A model generated the notes under the pieces. It saw nothing but the letters and a program-made list of their open reading frames with translations, searched no databases and had not been told where the DNA came from. Below, in pieces: positions 1 to 8,755 of a stretch of DNA of 64,000 nucleotides (positions within the stretch are counted from its first letter, which is position 1; each line of letters starts with the position of its first letter). Position numbers and translations under genes: made by a program. Source of the stretch: an uncultured Flavobacteriaceae bacterium (GTDB lineage: Bacteria > Bacteroidota > Bacteroidia > Flavobacteriales > Flavobacteriaceae); the NCBI GenBank assembly GCA_947500445.1, contig CANMSB010000003.1, forward strand, positions 124,001 to 188,000. Direction: 5' to 3'.

Positions 1-467
1 TCCGCCAATACTTTTGTGCTAACGAATTCTTGTGGAACAACATTTTCCATATAGAAAACCCTTTTTTTGTTCAGGAAAGAATTCGTTCGCTTTGGGGAAT
101 ACCTGATATAGTTTTTGGGAACGATACTTACATACAGATAATGTTGGGTTCGTAAAAATGAGCGTTCATTGAAATGGAATTCATTCGCCCGTTCCAAAAA
201 ATCGCCCTGTAATCTTCCCTTGATCGGTCGGTAGGTTTCCGCAAAGAAAAAATCTTGCTTGTGGAGTAAAGTGTTCGGCCCTAAAATATCTATGATGTTA
301 AAGAACAATTCGTTTAGTTGAACATACTCTGAACCGTCCAAAGTGAAAACTTCGGGAAGTTCCAATTTTAAGGGTATGGTCACACAACCCTTTTCTTTGG
401 CTATCAACGAACGGCGTTCGTACCCATAGATGGGAAAGGCATCGTAAAGGGCTAGTTGTTTTTCCAT
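1..467 (-). CDS. traG: TraG-family conjugation ATPase (VirB4-like), N-terminal part
   Basis: The frame is open from an ATG at 465-467 to the window edge, giving about 155 residues; the rest, including the ATPase core, lies outside. The visible part (starts MEKQLALYDAFPIYGYERR, then TIPLKLELPEVFTLDG) matches the N-terminal domain of TraG proteins of Bacteroidetes conjugative elements, the VirB4-type ATPases that power assembly of the mating channel at the inner membrane. It overlaps the stop of the upstream traF by 16 bases, so the two are translationally coupled in an operon traE-traF-traG. No Walker motifs can be checked because they lie off the window. Assignment rests on the N-terminal pattern plus the diagnostic neighbours. 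Confidence 0.85.
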   Translation of the reverse strand, partial: MEKQLALYDAFPIYGYERRSLIAKEKGCVTIPLKLELPEVFTLDGSEYVQLNELFFNIIDILGPNTLLHKQDFFFAETYRPIKGRLQGDFLERANEFHFNERSFLRTQHYLYVSIVPKNYIRYSPKRTNSFLNKKRVFYMENVVPQEFVSTKVLA

Positions 468-775
468 ACTAGAAGTGTTTCAAATGAATTGGATACTTTA
501 ATGGAATTCGGTCTTTGGGCATCAGCCAATTTTTTCACAAAGCCCTTTGCCCCATAGGTTTTGGAATAAAACATCAGAATCGCAAATACCACCAAGATTA
601 AAAGGGTCGTAATCAGTAGCGCCAAAGCGGTGGGGATGATAGTCGATAGTCCAAGCCCGATAATGATACAGGCAAGCCCCAAATAAATACAGTAGTTGAT
701 ATAGACTGCCTTTAGGCCCAAGAAGAGCACTTCTTTTTGAAGCCCCTTTTTAATATGTAGGTACTCCTGTTCCAT
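452..775 (-). CDS. traF: Conjugative transposon protein TraF (DUF4133)
   Basis: A 107-residue protein with two long hydrophobic helices close together (roughly residues 24-45 and 47-70) and a hydrophilic C-terminus. Length, two-helix layout and position between TraE-like and TraG-like genes fit the DUF4133/TraF family, thought to be a VirB3-like inner-membrane part of the mating apparatus. It starts 18 bases after the traE stop and overlaps traG by 16 bases. The basic stretch after the second helix (YSKTYGAKGFVKKLADAQRP) resembles the family's conserved region. Function is inferred from family and operon position. Confidence 0.85.
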   Translation of the reverse strand: MEQEYLHIKKGLQKEVLFLGLKAVYINYCIYLGLACIIIGLGLSTIIPTALALLITTLLILVVFAILMFYSKTYGAKGFVKKLADAQRPNSIKVSNSFETLLVWKNN

Positions 776-793
776 AACAAAAGGTATTGCGTG

Positions 794-1111
794 TTAGGAA
801 CGGATGCTATCGCCTACGGCCAGAAGAATAAAGAAGAGCGCAATACCGATAATCGTATTGCCGACCTTCTTTGTAAGATCACTTTGTTGCTCTCTTAAAT
901 AGAGGTAGACCAACGAACCGATGATTACGGAAACACCAGCTATGGTCTTTACGACCCCGACAATACTGTCGGCAATGCTTTCGGCCTCACTTTCGGTCTT
1001 TTGGAATTCGCTGACCAGTTCGTTGAGTTGCGAGAAGAGGTCAGTCGGAACAAATAGGATCAACAATAAAAGTAATAGGAATTCTTTAGGATTCGGGGTC
1101 GGCGGATTCAT
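794..1111 (-). CDS. traE: Conjugative transposon protein TraE (DUF4134)
   Basis: A 105-residue protein if the internal ATG at 1111 is used (MNPPTPNPKEFLLLLLLI); a longer frame from 1153 would add 14 residues and overlap the upstream gene more. It begins with a hydrophobic signal-like segment, has a short soluble part (QLNELVSEFQKTESEAES), then two membrane helices with the pattern of DUF4134/TraE, a VirB2-like pilin-type component. It overlaps the preceding small gene by 26 bases, so the unit is compactly arranged. The predicted start decides whether the signal segment sits at the N-terminus, which favours 1111. Confidence 0.82.
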   Translation of the reverse strand: MNPPTPNPKEFLLLLLLILFVPTDLFSQLNELVSEFQKTESEAESIADSIVGVVKTIAGVSVIIGSLVYLYLREQQSDLTKKVGNTIIGIALFFILLAVGDSIRS

Positions 1112-1442
1112 CGTCCACGGAATCCTTGCTACGGATAACTTTGAGTTTTTCATGCTTTTTACGAGTTAAGGAATTTATATCATCTTCATCAGATGAACCC
1201 TTTTTAAAAGCATCCAGTAGCTTGGAATTATTTTCTGTGTCCTCTACTACCTGGTCGAGTATATCTTCCAAATCGGTTTGTTCAAATGATGTATTATTTA
1301 CAAATATATCATTATTTTGCAAATATGAATCATTCGAAGCATCTTTTTTTTCTTTTGGGTCTTTTTTAATTTTCAAGACCCAGAAGACATACCCATAATA
1401 GAGTATGGCCAAACCGATTAGAATTTTCCAGTAGAAGTTCAA
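1086..1442 (-). CDS. Small membrane-anchored protein at the head of the tra operon
   Basis: A 118-residue protein with one N-terminal transmembrane helix (about residues 5-22, WKILIGLAILYYGYVFWVL) followed by a long charged, serine- and asparagine-rich tail. I do not recognise a named family, though small anchored proteins of this layout precede traE in flavobacterial ICEs. It is the first gene of the minus-strand tra operon. A perfect 12-base palindrome, TCTTTGCAAAGA at 1453-1464, lies 10 bases upstream of its ATG and could be an operator or part of the promoter. The tail has no visible catalytic motif. Confidence 0.6.
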   Translation of the reverse strand: MNFYWKILIGLAILYYGYVFWVLKIKKDPKEKKDASNDSYLQNNDIFVNNTSFEQTDLEDILDQVVEDTENNSKLLDAFKKGSSDEDDINSLTRKKHEKLKVIRSKDSVDDESADPES

Positions 1443-1684
1443 TGTTATATTGTCTTTGCAAAGAGAACGGCCACTAGACCTTTATCTCAACCTTACTACA
1501 ACGAAAATTGGCCGTTTTTCTTGTATCGTTCAAAGTATTGTCAATTTCTTTCTCTCCCCTTTTCCTGCGGAAGTTTGAAAATCCTACACTCCAAGCCGAC
1601 CCGAGCGGCCGACCTTCGCCCGCTCGCTTTCGGGAGGCTTTCCGTTCCAGTTTTTCAAACACCCTCGGAAACGCGCATAAACAC

Positions 1685-1710
1685 AAGACGGCGAAAAAAG
1701 TCGCCGCCTT
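1685..1710. repeat. 10-bp hairpin in the tra/mob intergenic region
   Basis: Arms AAGACGGCGA (1685-1694) and TCGCCGCCTT (1701-1710) pair with one mismatch around a six-base A-rich loop. A T-rich stretch follows on the plus strand, so it could terminate a short plus transcript, but no plus-strand gene precedes it. It may equally be part of the transfer-origin region. Confidence 0.45.
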
Positions 1711-1899
1711 GCATTTATTTTTTCCATGCTAGGGATGGTTTGAATACCTATTTATCAAAGTATAAAACAACCTTTTCACTACTATTATCCAAAAGTAATC
1801 CGCACACAAAATTTATCATTTATTTTCATCTGTTTTCATGTAGTATTTTCATGTAAAATACTGATTATTAAATAGATAAGATTCATTCTGTTTTTCTAT

Positions 1900-1980
1900 A
1901 TTTATCCGCAGGGGCGGATAGCAAGTTATATTTTAAGTGCCTTAAAATGACTACTTCTGACGAAGTGAAAATGAATAAAA
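1900..1980 (+). other. Probable oriT upstream of mobA
   Basis: Two hairpins lie in tandem just before mobA: ATCCGC (1904-1909) with GCGGAT (1914-1919) around AGGG, and TTTTAAG (1931-1937) with CTTAAAA (1941-1947) around TGC. The second is flanked by partly symmetric bases. Placement directly upstream of the relaxosome accessory and relaxase genes is where Bacteroidetes mobilisable elements carry oriT. The nick site itself is not identified. Confidence 0.5.
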
Positions 1981-2003
1981 TCTGAAAAAGCCTGTACTGA
2001 TCG

Positions 2004-2390
2004 ATGCGTAAAAAAGCGGGAAGAAAACCATTAGGGAAACATAAAAGAGAGCATACGGTTAACCTGCGATTCAATGATACCGAAATGAAGTCTATCAAAA
2101 TATTATTGGAATCCTACAATCTGGATTTCGAAAAAAGAGGGGTATTGGGGCCTTTTTTGAGGAGATTGATATTGCAGGATAAAGCGGTCGTCGAAACCCA
2201 GATTTCAGATTCAATTTCAAACCTGACCTATCAAATTAACAAAATCGGAACCAACATCAATCAACTGGTAAAAGTCGCCAATTACAAGAATTTGAGAAGT
2301 CCGAACTCAAAATTGGAACTGGAAATGCATAAATCAAATGAACTGATGGGAAAGATTTTTTGGCTTTTGGATGAAAAAAAGAATAGATGA
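2004..2390 (+). CDS. mobA: Relaxosome accessory protein (MobA/MobC-like)
   Basis: A 128-residue protein with a very basic N-terminus (MRKKAGRKPLGKHKREHTVN), a ribbon-helix-helix-like segment (LRFNDTEMKSIKILLESY) and the family signature around residues 73-90 (YQINKIGTNINQLVKVANY), typical of small mobilisation proteins that bind oriT and recruit the relaxase. It is followed by the relaxase with a four-base ATGA overlap, so the pair is translationally coupled. The symbol follows the Bacteroides conjugative transposon convention (mobA accessory, mobB relaxase, mobC coupling protein). Confidence 0.85.
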   Translation: MRKKAGRKPLGKHKREHTVNLRFNDTEMKSIKILLESYNLDFEKRGVLGPFLRRLILQDKAVVETQISDSISNLTYQINKIGTNINQLVKVANYKNLRSPNSKLELEMHKSNELMGKIFWLLDEKKNR

Positions 2391-4678
2391 TCGCACGAAT
2401 TTTATATCGCGAAAGTGTACATGGTGTTATTAATTATGTGTTCGGAAAGACCAAAATCCGCGTGCTTGGATATCAAAATACCTATTCTAAAACCGATACC
2501 ACCCAAGAACAATTCACTAGGATTTTACACCATTTGGGTGGTCGCCATGAATCACAAAAGCGCTATGTACATATTTCGCTAAATCTGCCTCATGGCGAAA
2601 AATTGAACGATTCAGATTTCTATGAACTCTCCAAAAACTATATGGAAAATATGGGCTATGGGGAACAGCCTTTTGTGGTAGTACGTCATTTCGATACACA
2701 ACATCAACACGTTCATATCGTGTCCACCACGGTAAAAGAAAATGGTAATTTAATAGACCTTTCCCATGACTTTAGACGTAATGTAGCCACCCAGAAATAT
2801 CTGGAACAACGGTTCGGGTTGTCGCCATCCCCTGAAACAAAATCCAGCAGGGAACTACCGCTTTATCGTCTGCCTGAAATCAAAAAAGACGACACTAATG
2901 GTGTGAAGTTTTATATTCAGGACATTTTGAACAGTACCCTACAGAAGCACAAGGTGCGCAGTTTTAAAGAACTTGCGCAGTTGGTGGCACCCTATCATAT
3001 TGTGGTAAAACCGACAAAAAATCGTTCAGGCCGTATCGGTGTTTCCTATGGAATAGCCATTGACAATGGCTATAAATCGCGATTTATCGATGGATATAGA
3101 GTCCACCCTAGATTGAGCGGGCCAAAACTACAGGCTATTTTCAAAAGGCAGTCGCAATCAAAGGTATTGCCCATGCACAGAAAACGACTGGAAAAACAGC
3201 TGATGACAACCTTTCAACTTTTTAAAAGCATACATCCAGAAGACCTCCCCCATATTTTAAAGTCGTACCAAAAAATCGATGCCAAGATTCGATATAATGA
3301 CGATGGCAAGCCGTTGGATTTTACAATTTTCGACAAATCCGGATATGTTTTTAACAGCCAAGAAATTAATTCTCAGTTGGGTTTTAAGGCTAATTCTGTG
3401 CTAATTGATAACGGAAAGGGTGCCAAAACCGAACTGGATGTAAGGAGCAACCAAATAGCTTTGGAAGTAAGGAAGCTGATTAAAAATGCTTTTTACACCG
3501 CTTATTTGAACGGCTATAAAGAAGGTTTGCTCTCAGAGTTTGTCCGAAACAAAAGGCTCAATGAATTGTTACCTATTATCCGTTCTTCGGAGCGTTTTGT
3601 TTTTTTAAATACCTATCTACAGCGAAATTCAACATTCTTAGCGTCTCTGATTCGGTCGGAATTCGAGCAAACGCAGCGTGCGATTTATGTGTCCGAAAGT
3701 AAAAAAGAAGTTGAAGTGCTACATCAGAAAGCTTTCTTGATCCAAAAAATTCTCGGCAAAGGTCTTTTTGATGTTACGTCAGATAAGGCCATTGTTTTTG
3801 AACTTTTACAAAGTCTTGGGGTAAAATATGTTCGGGGCCATATTGCATATCTTAATTCCAACAAGCATCAAAGTCCTTTGGCACTTCCCAACTTCACGCT
3901 GCCCGAAACTTCGAATTCCTATGTCTCTACTGGATTTATAAGTCAAAATGAAAAGGTACTTAATGCCCTGGTCAATAACGTGCCCTTTAAGGAGGCTAGT
4001 ATAAATGGAAGCGCTTTTTTCCTTCCGATAATCTTTCCGAGGCTGTACGGCACAATGTCCGATAAACACCGCCAAACTTTTGAGGAATTTAGTTTAAGAG
4101 CCTATCAGGAAACTGCGGAAAAACTGCATGTCCCCTTTGAAAAGTCGGCCAAGGATTATATTCGATTGTTCAATGCCAAGGGGTTTTACTTTGTACAAAA
4201 AGAAAACAAGCTGCACTTGCACTCCATTTATTCGAAGTTTCCTGTGGGAGTGCCACTCGCACCGAAAACCCAAAAATATCTTTTAGCCACAAAAGATCTG
4301 GATAACATACTTAATGATCAACGAACGATACTTGATAAGATAACAAGCCAAGGACAAGGCCACCTCAAAAATTTATGGGTTTCTTACCTGATTGAAAAGC
4401 AATTGTACGACAAGGCCGCCTTTATGATCGCCAATGAAGTTGTTCGACCGAACCTGTCCCAAGAGATTCTGAAATTTCATATGGAAAACGGGCTTCGAGA
4501 GAAAATACTTGTCGCCAATAATCAAAAAGTAAATGCCAAACACGCACGTCTTTTGAGAAGGAGCGTGTATGCTTTTAGCTCGTTGCTAGGCAAATCCAGC
4601 TATCGCGAAGAAGAGGTTTTTAATGGTTTCCGGGATGAGTTAACGGATTATGGGAAGTACAAGAGTAATTTTATTTGA
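2387..4678 (+). CDS. mobB: Relaxase (MobB, MobA/VirD2 family)
   Basis: A 763-residue relaxase that would nick oriT and lead the transferred strand into the recipient. The N-terminal domain shows the family pattern: HISLNLPHG near residues 62-70 and the metal-binding histidine motif HFDTQHQHVHIVS at 101-113 with His106, His108 and His110. The catalytic tyrosine cannot be fixed by eye; Tyr residues occur near the N-terminus. The rest, about 600 residues, is unlike short Bacteroides relaxases and has no motif I recognise, so an extra C-terminal domain is present. The gene overlaps mobA by four bases. Downstream begins the AT-rich defence cargo. Confidence 0.9.
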   Translation: MIARILYRESVHGVINYVFGKTKIRVLGYQNTYSKTDTTQEQFTRILHHLGGRHESQKRYVHISLNLPHGEKLNDSDFYELSKNYMENMGYGEQPFVVVRHFDTQHQHVHIVSTTVKENGNLIDLSHDFRRNVATQKYLEQRFGLSPSPETKSSRELPLYRLPEIKKDDTNGVKFYIQDILNSTLQKHKVRSFKELAQLVAPYHIVVKPTKNRSGRIGVSYGIAIDNGYKSRFIDGYRVHPRLSGPKLQAIFKRQSQSKVLPMHRKRLEKQLMTTFQLFKSIHPEDLPHILKSYQKIDAKIRYNDDGKPLDFTIFDKSGYVFNSQEINSQLGFKANSVLIDNGKGAKTELDVRSNQIALEVRKLIKNAFYTAYLNGYKEGLLSEFVRNKRLNELLPIIRSSERFVFLNTYLQRNSTFLASLIRSEFEQTQRAIYVSESKKEVEVLHQKAFLIQKILGKGLFDVTSDKAIVFELLQSLGVKYVRGHIAYLNSNKHQSPLALPNFTLPETSNSYVSTGFISQNEKVLNALVNNVPFKEASINGSAFFLPIIFPRLYGTMSDKHRQTFEEFSLRAYQETAEKLHVPFEKSAKDYIRLFNAKGFYFVQKENKLHLHSIYSKFPVGVPLAPKTQKYLLATKDLDNILNDQRTILDKITSQGQGHLKNLWVSYLIEKQLYDKAAFMIANEVVRPNLSQEILKFHMENGLREKILVANNQKVNAKHARLLRRSVYAFSSLLGKSSYREEEVFNGFRDELTDYGKYKSNFI

Positions 4679-4730
4679 ATATTTGAATAGCACTTTACTA
4701 AGAATTCTTCATAAACCTGTCTTGTTATCG

Positions 4731-4762
4731 ACTCTTTGCAAAAAGCGGATTTTGTAAAGAGT
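4731..4762. repeat. 13-bp palindrome with TGTAAAGAGT half-sites (left edge of defence cargo)
   Basis: ACTCTTTGCAAAA (4731-4743) and TTTTGTAAAGAGT (4750-4762) pair with one mismatch around AGCGGA. A further TGTAAAGAGTT occurs at 4830-4840. The same half-site recurs in palindromes at 11298-11328 and 11801-11833 on the other side of the cargo. Confidence 0.7.
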
Positions 4763-4840
4763 TCTGCTTTTCTAAAGTATAGTTCGTAGGGTTCAACTGC
4801 AATCCTGAAACTATGTCCGATTGGCATTATGTAAAGAGTT

Positions 4841-5038
4841 GTGAATAACGAAAATAGAACACAAATCAAAAGTATTTTTGATAGTTTTAATGCAGATTCC
4901 AAACATCAGATTTCACAAAAAGTCATCGAATGGTTCTCTGAATTGAAGCCGTATAAATTTGCCGTTCGAGAGCGTTGGATGGCGGAAAATTATAACATAG
5001 GTATTTTTGATCCCGTTAGTTTGGCGGTAGTGTTTTAA
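4841..5038 (+). CDS. Possible small hypothetical protein
   Basis: A 65-residue frame starting at GTG (NENRTQIKSIFDSFNAD) with plausible amphipathic composition and no recognised family. It begins immediately after a TGTAAAGAGTT repeat and lies between the relaxase and the Hachiman operon. The GTG start and lack of homology make this weak; it could be a remnant of a larger gene broken when cargo was exchanged here. Confidence 0.3.
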   Translation: MNNENRTQIKSIFDSFNADSKHQISQKVIEWFSELKPYKFAVRERWMAENYNIGIFDPVSLAVVF

Positions 5039-5314
5039 TATTTGGAGAAGTGAAAACCATATTAAATGGTTTTTTTCTTAAAGTATAAAAAGCCTCTAAG
5101 GACTTATAACAACAGATAAATCTTACATTAATCCGGTTATAGTTGAGATTATTTTCTTACAAAAAAATTAAAACTGTATTTTTAACTCCCCTCTTCTAAT
5201 TCATGCAAAGTGTTACGGGAAACCACAAAGTCAGCTGGTTTATTTTCGTTAATTATGATCAAAATTGATTTTTAACTACTGAATCTACAAAAGATCTAAG
5301 AATTCATACATAGC

Positions 5315-6202
5315 ATGGAGGAGTTGTTATCACACACAAAAAGCTTAATAAATCATGTTTATTGGTTTAAACAAGAGTTTGATATTGAGCCAAAGAAAGA
5401 ACATATTGGTTCATCGATTCAGTGGACAGATATTGCAGACAGAAAAAATGATTTTCTACAGGAACTAGTAAATACTGTGGTAAGTTGGGTATATGGTCGA
5501 GCTAAAAGTAAAAAAATTTTAGACGAAAGATTAAAGGTAGTTAGTGGAGACCATGGTAACGCATATAGTTTTCTTACTAACCAAGCCTTTTCAAAATTTA
5601 GACCAGGACATCCACAAGGCCAATTTGGGGAATTACTATTATTTAATTTTATCCAATTCTTCTTTGAAGCTGTTCCGCTTTTGAGAAAACAAAGAATAAC
5701 AACATCCATTGGACATGAAAGATTTGGTGCTGATGCGGTTCATTTCAAGAAAACAACGAAAAATAACATAATCATTCTTGGAGAATCAAAATGTTATAAG
5801 AGTGATTATAGGTTTAAAGCTGCATTTGAAAATTCGCTAAACAGCATAGTAAATACGGTTCAGAATTTTAATCAAGAATTGGATTTATATATCTATGATG
5901 ATTTTATTGAACCTGAACTTGAAGAAGTAGCAGTTAAATATAAAACCAACGAACTTGAGGACGTAAAATTTGAAATGGTTTGTTTGATAGCTTATAACGA
6001 AAAGAAGGCCATTGACGGTAAAAATGAGACGGAAATTAAAAATTCCATAAAAACTATTATAGAAGAACGTTTCCAAAGTATAGACTCAAAAAAATTTATT
6101 GGAATCGATGACAGAATATTGGAAAGAATCAACTATATAGTTTTCCCCATTTGGCAGTTAGACAACTTATTGGAAAATTTTGAAAATAGAGTTGGAATAT
6201 GA
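5315..6202 (+). CDS. hamA: Hachiman effector HamA (DUF1837 nuclease)
   Basis: A 295-residue protein of the DUF1837/HamA family, the nuclease subunit of the Hachiman anti-phage system. A PD-(D/E)xK-like active site is visible: Glu106 in GQFGE, Asp140 in GADAVH, and Glu157-x-Lys159 in ILGESK. Known HamA proteins bind HamB and cut DNA when the helicase meets aberrant or phage DNA. The next gene, hamB, overlaps by four bases (ATGATG start region), so they are co-translated. The start at 5315 is the first ATG of the frame. Base composition is clearly more AT-rich than the ICE backbone, suggesting separate acquisition. Confidence 0.88.
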   Translation: MEELLSHTKSLINHVYWFKQEFDIEPKKEHIGSSIQWTDIADRKNDFLQELVNTVVSWVYGRAKSKKILDERLKVVSGDHGNAYSFLTNQAFSKFRPGHPQGQFGELLLFNFIQFFFEAVPLLRKQRITTSIGHERFGADAVHFKKTTKNNIIILGESKCYKSDYRFKAAFENSLNSIVNTVQNFNQELDLYIYDDFIEPELEEVAVKYKTNELEDVKFEMVCLIAYNEKKAIDGKNETEIKNSIKTIIEERFQSIDSKKFIGIDDRILERINYIVFPIWQLDNLLENFENRVGI

Positions 6203-8724
6203 TGAAGTTAGCTGAATCTGATAGTAATATTTTGAGAGAATTACTCAATATAGAACATTTGGCTATTGCACGGCAAATAGGGTTTATTAGCAGTAACAAT
6301 ATGTCTATTGATGAAAATTTACTTATCAGAACTGTTGGAATGCTTGATAGATTATCGAGGGTCAACAAACAAAGGGCTAAGAAAATAGTCGTAACAGCTT
6401 CTGCTATTCTATGGACATATAAAGATGAAACTTGGAAAGGACTAAGGGATTATTTGGTGCTAATTTTATCAAGAGCGGGATTTCCACCGTCAGCGGTTAT
6501 GATTGACGAAACATATAGTCATGAAACCCCAATTTTTTCAGGTTTATATAGTTTATTGAATGAGTTTAATATTACTATCCATCAACTTAAATATGAAATC
6601 TACATTGGTAGCCAAAAATTTTTAGTTACTGGCTTTCAAAAAAATGTTTGGGATAAGCTTTCAAAGCTAAAACTACTTGGTATTTCTGCTCCAACATCTG
6701 CCGGAAAATCTTTTATTATTCTTTTAAAGGCTATTGAAACCATCCTAAATCGAGAGGGTAATATTATATATATTGTTCCGACATTGAGTTTGGTAGCACA
6801 AGTTTCAGCAGACTTCAACCAACAATTGAAAAACTTCAATATTAAAAATTACAGAGTTGCAACAACTTATAGCTCAAGTGATTTAATTGGTTATCGAATT
6901 TATGTTATGACACAAGAGAAGGCTATATCAGCATTTTCCCAGTCAGACCAGCCATATCAAAATGTCAGAATGCTGGTTGTCGATGAAATTCAGAATATTG
7001 AAAAAGTAGCGAACGAGAATGACCAAAGGGCAAAAACCCTTTATGACACATTGATGGAGTTTAGGCATACTTGTGAGCCAGACCTGACTATAATATCTGG
7101 GCCAAGAGTGGAAGGATTAAAACAATTGGGTATTGATATATTTAATCAACAAGACGCTGATGAAGAAAAAACTAAGGACTCTCCAGTAGCTAGTATTACC
7201 TATGCTATTTCAAAAACCAAAAAAAATTATTTATTCAATCAGTATACGGACATACTTGAACAACCCAATAGAATACCTATTTCAAATGATTCAATTATTG
7301 CAGATTATGGTCTTTCTCAGTACAGAGAAAAATTTATATTCTATCTGGCTTCATTTTTGAAAAATCTCGGAGCTAATTCACGTAATATTATTTTTTCTCC
7401 CACTACAAGACAAGCTAGGAAAACTGCATTAGAACTTTCTAAAATTAATGACCTACTTGATTTAGACGAAAAAACAATAAGCTTGGTGAGTTATTTGAAA
7501 GAAACTGTTCATAACAATTATGATATGTGCGAATCAATTCCAAGAGGATTTGTCTATCATCATGGAAAAACACCTACACATGTACGAGCTGTAATCGAAA
7601 GAGCAGTAAAGGATAAGTTGATTCCAAATGTAGTCTGTACAACTACTTTAATGCAGGGGGTAAATTTACCAGCCCAAAATGTGATTTTAAGAAACCCAGA
7701 TTTAGCTATTAGGAAGCGTGAAGGATCAAAACCAAAACTGACTGATTACGAAATTGCAAATTTACGAGGGAGAGCCGGAAGGCTATTAAAGGACTTTATT
7801 GGAAGAACTTTTGTGTTGGAAGAAGATTCCTTTGAGAGAAGTGATGAACAAATTGAATTGTTTCCTGAAATAGAGAAGCAATTAAATTCTGGTTACGGTG
7901 AAAAGTATAACAATTTTAAATCTGAAATTAAACAAGGGCTTGAAAAAAATACAACCTTAAATGATGGTAACAAAGAATACGCTTTTCTAATGACCTATAT
8001 TCGCCAGACTGTGCTAAAACATGGAGATGATAGTTCTACAAGGTTGAAAGCTGTTGGAATTGACCTAGAAGAAGAATTGCTTTCAGAAGTTCTTCAAATA
8101 ACTAGTAAATTAGAAGTTTCCAAAGAAGTTTGTTTTAAAAACAGATACTGGGACCCAATTGACTTAGAAGTTTTATATGCGCTCAGCAACACAGTTTATA
8201 TTCCTAAAACAGTCGCTGAACAAAATATAGAAAATTCATTACTGGATATCTTAACCTTTATGCAAAATAAATTCCCTGATTATTACAATAAATATTTTGG
8301 CTTAGATACTAATTTACTTTTTACTGTATGTATAAGTGCCAAAGAATGGATGAAAGAAAAACCTCTTAAAGAAATTCTTAATAGTAGTTATTTTGATTCT
8401 GCCGATAAAGTGGAAGACAGGATTTCACTTTTGCAAAACAAAATATCTTACGGTTTACCAATGTTATTAAAGCCCTTGTATGATATAAAAGCTCCTGACA
8501 ACATGTTTTTGCGTTTCATTGAAATTGGAGCTTATATGCCCATTACTAGAAAAATGATTGAACTCAATATACCCAGAGAAACTGCAATTTATTTTAATGC
8601 AGAATTTTTTGAACAAACTGAAAATCAACTAGATGATATTGAAACCTTGATTATTAAAAGATTAAGGAAAGTAAAAGATTCTATTGATTACTGGCGCAGA
8701 ATACAAATAGACGGAATTGTGTAG
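6199..8724 (+). CDS. hamB: Hachiman helicase HamB
   Basis: An 841-residue superfamily 2 helicase. Motif I is APTSAGKS at 164-171, motif II is DEIQ at 262-265, motif V is TTTLMQGVNLPA at 481-492 and motif VI is NLRGRAGR at 521-528. This Ski2/HelQ-like set is the form found in HamB. It would survey DNA and restrain or release HamA. The gene overlaps hamA by four bases; either of two adjacent ATG codons (6199 or 6202) could be the start. It is followed after 31 bases by a third gene on the same strand, which is unusual for Hachiman. Confidence 0.88.
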   Translation: MMKLAESDSNILRELLNIEHLAIARQIGFISSNNMSIDENLLIRTVGMLDRLSRVNKQRAKKIVVTASAILWTYKDETWKGLRDYLVLILSRAGFPPSAVMIDETYSHETPIFSGLYSLLNEFNITIHQLKYEIYIGSQKFLVTGFQKNVWDKLSKLKLLGISAPTSAGKSFIILLKAIETILNREGNIIYIVPTLSLVAQVSADFNQQLKNFNIKNYRVATTYSSSDLIGYRIYVMTQEKAISAFSQSDQPYQNVRMLVVDEIQNIEKVANENDQRAKTLYDTLMEFRHTCEPDLTIISGPRVEGLKQLGIDIFNQQDADEEKTKDSPVASITYAISKTKKNYLFNQYTDILEQPNRIPISNDSIIADYGLSQYREKFIFYLASFLKNLGANSRNIIFSPTTRQARKTALELSKINDLLDLDEKTISLVSYLKETVHNNYDMCESIPRGFVYHHGKTPTHVRAVIERAVKDKLIPNVVCTTTLMQGVNLPAQNVILRNPDLAIRKREGSKPKLTDYEIANLRGRAGRLLKDFIGRTFVLEEDSFERSDEQIELFPEIEKQLNSGYGEKYNNFKSEIKQGLEKNTTLNDGNKEYAFLMTYIRQTVLKHGDDSSTRLKAVGIDLEEELLSEVLQITSKLEVSKEVCFKNRYWDPIDLEVLYALSNTVYIPKTVAEQNIENSLLDILTFMQNKFPDYYNKYFGLDTNLLFTVCISAKEWMKEKPLKEILNSSYFDSADKVEDRISLLQNKISYGLPMLLKPLYDIKAPDNMFLRFIEIGAYMPITRKMIELNIPRETAIYFNAEFFEQTENQLDDIETLIIKRLRKVKDSIDYWRRIQIDGIV

Positions 8725-8755
8725 CTTTTATTTACAATCAAGACCATAACTAAAA

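Larger units (their letters stand above)
1443..2003. other. Divergent intergenic region between tra and mob operons
   Basis: This 560-base stretch separates minus-strand tra genes from plus-strand mob genes. It holds the palindrome TCTTTGCAAAGA at 1453-1464, a GC-rich segment at about 1590-1640 with nested inverted repeats (CCCGA 1600-1604 with TCGGG 1630-1634; GAGCGG 1603-1608 with CCGCTC 1620-1625), and a 10-bp hairpin at 1685-1710 with one mismatch. An arginine-rich frame crossing the GC-rich part looks like a by-product of conserved DNA, not a gene. The segment nearest mobA is listed separately as a probable oriT. Confidence 0.6.

Noticed and set aside
1474-1686. 70-codon arginine-rich frame in the tra/mob gap
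   Set aside because: Composition driven by GC-rich repeats, overlaps structured DNA, no start context; treated as non-coding.
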